Assembly: GCA_023437285.1 (NCBI GenBank)
Contig: JAEZGP010000489.1
Coordinates: 1 to 11,005, forward strand
Direction: 5' to 3'
DNA length: 11,005 nucleotides
Origin: Actinomycetes bacterium
GTDB taxonomy: Bacteria; Actinomycetota; Actinomycetes; Mycobacteriales; Micromonosporaceae
Below the pieces are notes generated by a model that ran no database searches, was not told the DNA's origin, and saw only the letters and a program-made list of their open reading frames with translations. This document shows positions 7,483 to 11,005 of this stretch, piece by piece (position 1 is the first letter of the stretch; each line of letters begins with the position of its first letter). The position numbers and the translations under genes were made by a program.

Positions 7483-7547
7483 CGGCCACGCCCCAGGAAC
7501 CGGGCGGGCCGGGCCGGCCAGCATGATCATCACGTCCGGCGTGGCCG
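7483..7547. terminator. Possible bidirectional terminator between convergent genes
   Basis: CGGCCACGCC (7483-7492) and GGCGTGGCCG (7538-7547) form a perfect 10-bp stem with a 45-nt interior. The interior contains two 8-bp palindromes, GGCCGGCC at 7512-7519 and ATGATCAT at 7523-7530. The site fills the 78-nt space between the stop codons of the ATP-grasp gene and ctaA, where a shared terminator is expected. There is no T-run on either strand, so the terminator role is inferred from position and pairing. Confidence 0.4.
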
Positions 7548-7556
7548 CGGACGGCG

Positions 7557-8501
7557 TCAGCGGACCGCCAGGGCGGGCGCCGGGGAAACCGGCACCGGCG
7601 TGACCGGCGTGGTCGTGGGCGTCCGCGCGCGGAGGTGGTCGTAGAGGGCCAGGGTGGCGATCCAGACGAGGCAGGAGCCGCCCATGTGCGCGACCACCAG
7701 CGTCTCGGGCAGGTGGGTGAAGTACTGCACGAAGCCGATCAGGCCCTGGGACAGCTCCACGCCCAGCAGGATCGCGGCCGGCCGGACCGGCCCGCCGGTG
7801 GCCCGCAGCACGAAGATCATGGCGATGGTCAGGCCCAGCAGGATCATGACCACGTCGACGTGCAGTTGGGAGATCATTTCCGGGGCGAGGCCCGTACGGC
7901 GGGCGTTCTGGTCGCCGGCGTGGGGGCCGCTGCCCGTCACCACGACCCCGGCGACCAGGACCAGGGCGCTCACGCCGAGCACCACCTGGCCGAGGCGGCG
8001 TACGGCCACCGGCGCCTGCCACGACGGCGCCGCCGCCGCGCTCGTCGCGCTGACCAGCGCGTACGCCGCAGCGATGACCGCCATGGAGCCGAGGAAGTGC
8101 AGGCCGACCACCCACGGATTGAGGTCGGTGAGCACGGTGATGCCGCCGATGACGCCCTGCAGCGGGATGCCGGCGAAGACGAGCAGCGCCAGGCGGGTTT
8201 CGGACCAGTCGCGGCCGCCGCGTCGGCGGCGAGTCTCCGCCAGCAGGACGCAGGCGACCGCGAGCGCGCCGACCACGAAGGTCAGCAGGCGGTTGCCGAA
8301 CTCGATCAGCCCGTGGTGGCCCATGGCCGCCGTGGTGACGTAGGAATCGGCGGTGCACCGGGGCCAGGTGGGGCAGCCGAGGCCGGAGCCGGTCAGCCGC
8401 ACGATGCCCCCGGTGATCACGATGCCCACGTTGGCGACCAGGGAGGCCAGCGCGAAGCGGTGCAGCAGGGTACGCGAGGCGAGTCGTGACACGTCGCCCA
8501 T
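7557..8501 (-). CDS. ctaA: Heme A synthase (COX15/CtaA family)
   Basis: Membrane enzyme oxidising the C8 methyl group of heme O to a formyl group, giving heme A. The 314-aa product has about eight hydrophobic helices. First extracytoplasmic loop: GLGCPTWPRC with a Cys pair (C43, C49). Then GLIEFGNRLLTF with catalytic-type E67; the position occupied by His in Bacillus CtaA (E-x-x-H-R) is Asn here, which I believe is common in actinobacteria. Heme-ligand histidines are expected at H135 (GLHFLG), H214 (SQLHVD) and H272 (VAHMGG); VVTGSGPHAGD at 187-197 is a family signature. The C-terminus is a Pro/Thr/Val-rich cytoplasmic tail. ATG 8501 is chosen because the N-terminus then closely precedes the first helix. 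An upstream start at 8603 would add 34 polar residues overlapping sufR. Shine-Dalgarno support is weak, and GTG at 8492 is an alternative. Divergent from sufR. Confidence 0.92.
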   Translation of the reverse strand: MGDVSRLASRTLLHRFALASLVANVGIVITGGIVRLTGSGLGCPTWPRCTADSYVTTAAMGHHGLIEFGNRLLTFVVGALAVACVLLAETRRRRGGRDWSETRLALLVFAGIPLQGVIGGITVLTDLNPWVVGLHFLGSMAVIAAAYALVSATSAAAAPSWQAPVAVRRLGQVVLGVSALVLVAGVVVTGSGPHAGDQNARRTGLAPEMISQLHVDVVMILLGLTIAMIFVLRATGGPVRPAAILLGVELSQGLIGFVQYFTHLPETLVVAHMGGSCLVWIATLALYDHLRARTPTTTPVTPVPVSPAPALAVR

Positions 8502-8520
8502 CGTACGGACTGACCTGGCG

Positions 8521-8532
8521 TGGTCCGGATCA
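8521..8532. promoter_or_regulatory. Imperfect palindrome in the ctaA/sufR spacer
   Basis: TGGTCCGGATCA reads as TG-N-TCCGGA-N-CA, symmetric at 10 of 12 positions. It lies 20 nt upstream of the ctaA start and about 50 nt upstream of sufR. It may be a binding site acting on ctaA, but such GC-rich symmetry is easily produced by chance. Confidence 0.2.
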
Positions 8533-8545
8533 CCCGGCCCCCGGT

Positions 8546-8574
8546 TTGCGGGCGTCCGGCGAAATACGTAACGT
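8546..8574 (+). promoter_or_regulatory. Candidate leaderless promoter of sufR-sufB
   Basis: TTGCGG (8546-8551) and TAACGT (8569-8574) are separated by 17 nt and give a plausible -35/-10 pair. The -10 ends 7 nt before the GTG at 8582, so the transcript would start at or next to the start codon. AAAGG at 8575-8579 is only 2 nt from the GTG, too close to act as a normal Shine-Dalgarno. Confidence 0.5.
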
Positions 8575-8582
8575 AAAGGTTG
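8565..8582. promoter_or_regulatory. Candidate SufR operator overlapping the -10 and start codon
   Basis: Two overlapping symmetries are visible. TACGT-A-ACGTA (8565-8575) is a perfect 5-bp inverted repeat across the -10. TAAC-N6-GTTG (8569-8582) matches 7 of 8 positions of the CAAC-N6-GTTG site that I recall being reported for a Streptomyces SufR. A repressor here would block polymerase directly. The consensus is from memory. Confidence 0.4.
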
Positions 8583-9307
8583 TGAAAACCCTGGCAAGGT
8601 CAACTGAGGCGCCCACCGAGGCGCCCGTTTCGCCTGTCCAGGGCGACCGTCGCACGCGCACCCGGGTCGCCGCGCTGCTCCTGGAGCACGGCGGCGCGAC
8701 CGCCGGGGAGCTCGGCGAGCGCCTGGGGCTGAGCCCCGCGGCCATCCGCAAGCACCTCGACGCCATGCTCGCCGACGGTCAGGTCGTCGCCCGCGAGCAG
8801 CCCGCCCGGGGGCGCCGGGGCCGGCCCGCCAAGATTTTCTCGCTGACGGACGCCGGCCGGGTGGCTTGTGGCCCGCATCACTACGACGACCTCGCCGGCG
8901 AGGCCCTGCGGTGGATCGCCCGCGAGCACGGCGACGCGGCCGTCGCCAGCTTCGCCGAGGCCCTGGTCAAGGCCCTGGAGCACCGGTGCGAGCAGGCCAT
9001 GGGCCAGGGCGGTGACGACCCTCTCCTGCGGGCGGAGGCGCTCGCGGGGGCACTGTCGGCCGAGGGCTACGCTGCCAGCGCCACGGTGATCGCGTCGGGC
9101 GGGCAGCTCTGCCAGCACCACTGCCCGGTCGCCCACGTGGCCGCCGAGTTCCCGCAGCTCTGCGAGGCCGAGACCCAGGTGATCTCCCGCCTGGTCGGCA
9201 CGCACGTGCAGCGACTCGCCACGATCGCCAATGGCGACGGCGTGTGCACCACCTACATCCCGACCCGTCCGTTGCCGATCGCCGTCAAGAGAGCCGAGAA
9301 GGTATAG
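8582..9307 (+). CDS. sufR: SufR, Fe-S cluster-sensing transcriptional repressor of the suf operon
   Basis: Winged-helix regulator that represses the SUF operon when it carries an Fe-S cluster and releases DNA when the cluster is lost under iron or oxidative stress. The 241-aa product has a disordered N-terminal stretch (about 1-22), a helix-turn-helix at about 25-64 (ATAGELGERLGLSPAAIRKH), and a basic wing GRRGRPAKIFSLT at 77-89. Cluster ligands are visible as C177, C181 and C194, the pattern C-x3-C-x12-C, which agrees with the three-Cys arrangement described for mycobacterial SufR (from memory). Start GTG 8582 is chosen from the promoter spacing; the frame is open back to 8486, but that extension overlaps ctaA and the promoter. 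sufB begins 2 nt after the stop, so both are in one transcript and SufR is likely autoregulatory. Confidence 0.93.
   Translation: MKTLARSTEAPTEAPVSPVQGDRRTRTRVAALLLEHGGATAGELGERLGLSPAAIRKHLDAMLADGQVVAREQPARGRRGRPAKIFSLTDAGRVACGPHHYDDLAGEALRWIAREHGDAAVASFAEALVKALEHRCEQAMGQGGDDPLLRAEALAGALSAEGYAASATVIASGGQLCQHHCPVAHVAAEFPQLCEAETQVISRLVGTHVQRLATIANGDGVCTTYIPTRPLPIAVKRAEKV
9296..9302 (+). promoter_or_regulatory. Ribosome binding site of sufB
   Basis: GAGAAGG in the last codons of sufR, 7 nt before the ATG at 9310. It fixes the sufB start and shows tight coupling with sufR. Confidence 0.7.
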
Positions 9308-9309
9308 CC

Positions 9310-11005
9310 ATGACCGAAACCGCAGCTGACCAGCTCGCTGGCCTGGGCACGTACGAGTACGGCTGGGCCGACACGGACACCGCCGGCGCGAACGCCCGCC
9401 GGGGCCTCAACGAGGAGGTCGTGCGCGACATCTCGGCCCGCAAGGGCGAGCCCGAGTGGATGCTCGACCTGCGGCTCAAGGGCCTGCGGCTGTTCGACCG
9501 CAAGCCCATGCCGAACTGGGGCGCCGACCTGACCGGCATCGACTTCGACAACATCAAGTACTTCGTCCGCTCGACGGAGAAGCAGGCCGCGAGCTGGGAC
9601 GACCTGCCCGAGGACATCAAGAACACGTACGACCGGCTGGGCATCCCCGAGGCGGAGAAGCAGCGTCTCGTCGCGGGCGTGGCCGCGCAGTACGAATGCC
9701 TCGCGGCCAGCACTCTCGTGTGGACCGCGAACCGTGGCCAGGTCAGGATCAAGGAGATCGAGTACGGCGACCAGGTCTTCGCGTACGACGAAGAGAACGA
9801 GCGGTTTGTGGTGGCGCCGGTGAAGGCGGCCGCCCAGACGGACACCCGCCTCACGTACACGGTCCGCACCACCCGCCGGTCGATCCGAGCCACCGACAAC
9901 CACCCGATGCTGGTTCTGCGTGACGAGCGCAAGCCGGGACGTCAGCGCGCCCGCTTCGCCCGCCGCTGGGTGACGGTCGGCGAGCTGCGGGCCGGTGACT
10001 TCGTCGCCGTGCCGCGCGAGCTGCCGGAATTCGGCGAGTCGTACCAGCTGCCTGCGCTGGCGGTGGGCGGGCAGCACCGGGAGACCCCGCTGCACGGACC
10101 GGAGACGTCCAACGTCGACCTGCTCTGGCTGCTGGGCCTGCTGCTCGGCGACGGCAATCTGCAGAGCGCCGGCCGCACGCACCGCGTGCAGTTCGCGATC
10201 CCGGTGACCGATGTCGAGCTGCGCGCGGAACTTGTCCGGGTCGTCGATGAACTGTTCGGCCTGCGCGCCGTTGCCGCTGACGACTACCGGATCGTGGTCA
10301 ACTCCAAGTCCCTCGTGGCCTGGCTGGCCGACCTGGGCTTCGCCGGCACGTCGCTGACGAAGCAGGTACCGGCCTGGGTGTACCAGTTGCCTGTGGACCA
10401 GCGGCTGGCGTTCCTCGGTGGCTGGGTCGACGCGGACGGCTACGTGCAGCCGGAGGCCAGTGGCAGCGTCGTGCTGACCTGCGCGAGCGCCGCACTGTTG
10501 GATCAGGCTCGCGAGCTGGCTGAGCTGTCCGGCCTGCGCGCTGCGGGCCCGTGGGAGTTCACCCAGCCCTACCGGCACGCCCCCGAGCGCACGCAGGTCG
10601 CGTTCCGGCTCGGCATCAGCGGCGACTTCGAGCGGCTGGGCTGCCGTAACCCCCGCCGTACGGACCGGTTCGGCCGCCGGGCATACCGGCACAGTTCGAC
10701 GGCGGCCCACGGCACGACGATCCGGGCGCACGTCAACGACGCGCTGGGCTTCGAGCGCGTCGCCTCGATCGAACCGTACGAGGTGGAACCGGTCTACGAC
10801 ATCGAGGTTGACGGGCCGCACAATTTCGTCGCCGAGGGTCTCGTGGTGCACAACTCCGAGGTGGTTTACCACAAGATCCGGGAGGATCTGGAGCAGCAGG
10901 GCGTCATCTTCCTCGACACCGACACCGGCCTCAAGGAGCACCCGGAGCTGTTCCAGGAGTACTTCGGCACGGTCATCCCGGTCGGCGACAACAAGTTCGC
11001 CGCGC
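9310..11005 (+). CDS. sufB: SufB, Fe-S cluster scaffold subunit, interrupted by an intein; 3' end cut off
   Basis: Subunit of the SufBCD scaffold complex in which Fe-S clusters are built, cytosolic. The frame is open from the ATG at 9310 to the right edge (565 codons). The host part seen is an N-extein of 129 residues (MTETAADQLAGLGTYEYGW..., with WMLDLRLKGLRLFDRKPMP at 50-68 and GIDFDNIKYF at 76-85) and the first 50 residues of the C-extein (SEVVYHKIREDLEQQG..., up to GDNKFAA). Between them is a 386-aa intein (9697-10854). Joining GVAAQYE to SEVVYHKI restores the uninterrupted SufB sequence. The full host protein is normally about 470-480 aa, so roughly 300 residues lie beyond the window. 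Functional SufB requires splicing. sufD, sufC, sufS and sufU are expected downstream. Confidence 0.96.
   Translation, partial: MTETAADQLAGLGTYEYGWADTDTAGANARRGLNEEVVRDISARKGEPEWMLDLRLKGLRLFDRKPMPNWGADLTGIDFDNIKYFVRSTEKQAASWDDLPEDIKNTYDRLGIPEAEKQRLVAGVAAQYECLAASTLVWTANRGQVRIKEIEYGDQVFAYDEENERFVVAPVKAAAQTDTRLTYTVRTTRRSIRATDNHPMLVLRDERKPGRQRARFARRWVTVGELRAGDFVAVPRELPEFGESYQLPALAVGGQHRETPLHGPETSNVDLLWLLGLLLGDGNLQSAGRTHRVQFAIPVTDVELRAELVRVVDELFGLRAVAADDYRIVVNSKSLVAWLADLGFAGTSLTKQVPAWVYQLPVDQRLAFLGGWVDADGYVQPEASGSVVLTCASAALLDQARELAELSGLRAAGPWEFTQPYRHAPERTQVAFRLGISGDFERLGCRNPRRTDRFGRRAYRHSSTAAHGTTIRAHVNDALGFERVASIEPYEVEPVYDIEVDGPHNFVAEGLVVHNSEVVYHKIREDLEQQGVIFLDTDTGLKEHPELFQEYFGTVIPVGDNKFAA
9697..10854 (+). 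mobile_element. SufB intein with LAGLIDADG homing endonuclease
   Basis: In-frame protein-splicing element of 386 aa, excised after translation. Splicing residues: C1 (CLAASTLVWT), block B T66-D-N-H69 (SIRATDNHPMLV), block F VYDIEVDGPHNFVAEG at 366-381 with H375, block G VVHN with penultimate H385 and terminal N386, then Ser as the +1 extein residue. All are intact, so it should splice. The central region is a dodecapeptide homing endonuclease: motif 1 WLLGLLLGDGN with D152 and motif 2 FLGGWVDADGY with D247, about 95 residues apart as expected. Both catalytic acids are kept, so the endonuclease may be active and able to spread into intein-free sufB. Base composition is close to the host, suggesting long residence or exchange among GC-rich relatives. 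Inteins in SufB are known from mycobacteria (there called Pps1). Confidence 0.96.

Noticed and set aside
8486..8581. Upstream extension of SufR to GTG 8486.
   Set aside because: It would overlap the ctaA start region and cover the promoter. The residues encoded do not resemble SufR N-termini.
8502..8603. Upstream extension of CtaA to 8603.
   Set aside because: It would add 34 polar residues and overlap the first codons of sufR. ATG 8501 places the start just before the first membrane helix.
9253..10941. A 562-residue open frame antisense to sufB and the intein.
   Set aside because: Long antisense frames are common in DNA with GC-rich third positions. The translation has no recognisable domain, and the sense strand holds intact SufB and intein motifs.
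1..11005. tRNA, rRNA, CRISPR array, insertion sequence or prophage genes.
   Set aside because: No cloverleaf, repeat-spacer array, transposase motif or terminal inverted repeat was found on reading. The only mobile element supported is the intein.

Overview
The window is about 11 kb of very GC-rich DNA with many GTG starts. It looks like the chromosome of an actinomycete, most probably a member of the Micromonosporaceae (Micromonospora, Actinoplanes and relatives). This rests on protein character, codon use and gene order (transketolase-transaldolase operon divergent from ctaB, then ctaA divergent from sufR-sufB). No rRNA or other taxonomic marker is present, so the family-level call is an inference.

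Layout. (1) 1-4755, minus strand: a sugar-phosphate operon read tkt -> tal -> pgi, tightly packed (17 nt between tkt and tal, a 1-nt TGATG overlap between tal and pgi). pgi runs off the left edge. In related genomes zwf, opcA and pgl usually follow. (2) 4756-5035: divergent spacer. (3) 5036-5998, plus: ctaB, heme O synthase. (4) 5999-6187: a spacer with two perfect inverted repeats, then 6188-6520, a 110-aa protein I do not recognise. (5) 6591-7478, plus: a stand-alone ATP-grasp enzyme of unknown substrate, whose early codons form a 12-bp perfect hairpin with a GAAA loop. (6) 7479-7556: short convergent spacer with a long-armed inverted repeat. (7) 7557-8501, minus: ctaA, heme A synthase. (8) 8582-9307, plus: sufR, the Fe-S-sensing repressor, followed after 2 nt by (9) sufB (9310 to the right edge), interrupted by a complete 386-aa intein carrying a LAGLIDADG homing endonuclease.

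How the genes work together. tkt, tal and pgi interconvert pentose and hexose phosphates and would supply NADPH metabolism together with the expected downstream zwf/opcA. ctaB and ctaA perform the two consecutive steps protoheme -> heme O -> heme A for aa3-type cytochrome oxidase, but lie on opposite strands and so are transcribed separately. sufR-sufB starts the SUF Fe-S cluster assembly operon, autoregulated through the SufR cluster. SufB must be protein-spliced before it can function.

Three plus-strand genes (the 110-aa protein, the ATP-grasp gene and sufR) share one pattern: a TANNNT -10-like hexamer ends exactly 7 nt before the start codon, with no well-spaced Shine-Dalgarno for two of them. 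That is what leaderless transcripts look like. The items most worth a second look are the SufB intein, the hairpin inside the start of the ATP-grasp gene, and the palindrome-rich promoter of the unknown 110-aa gene. I see no tRNA, rRNA, CRISPR array, insertion sequence or phage gene.
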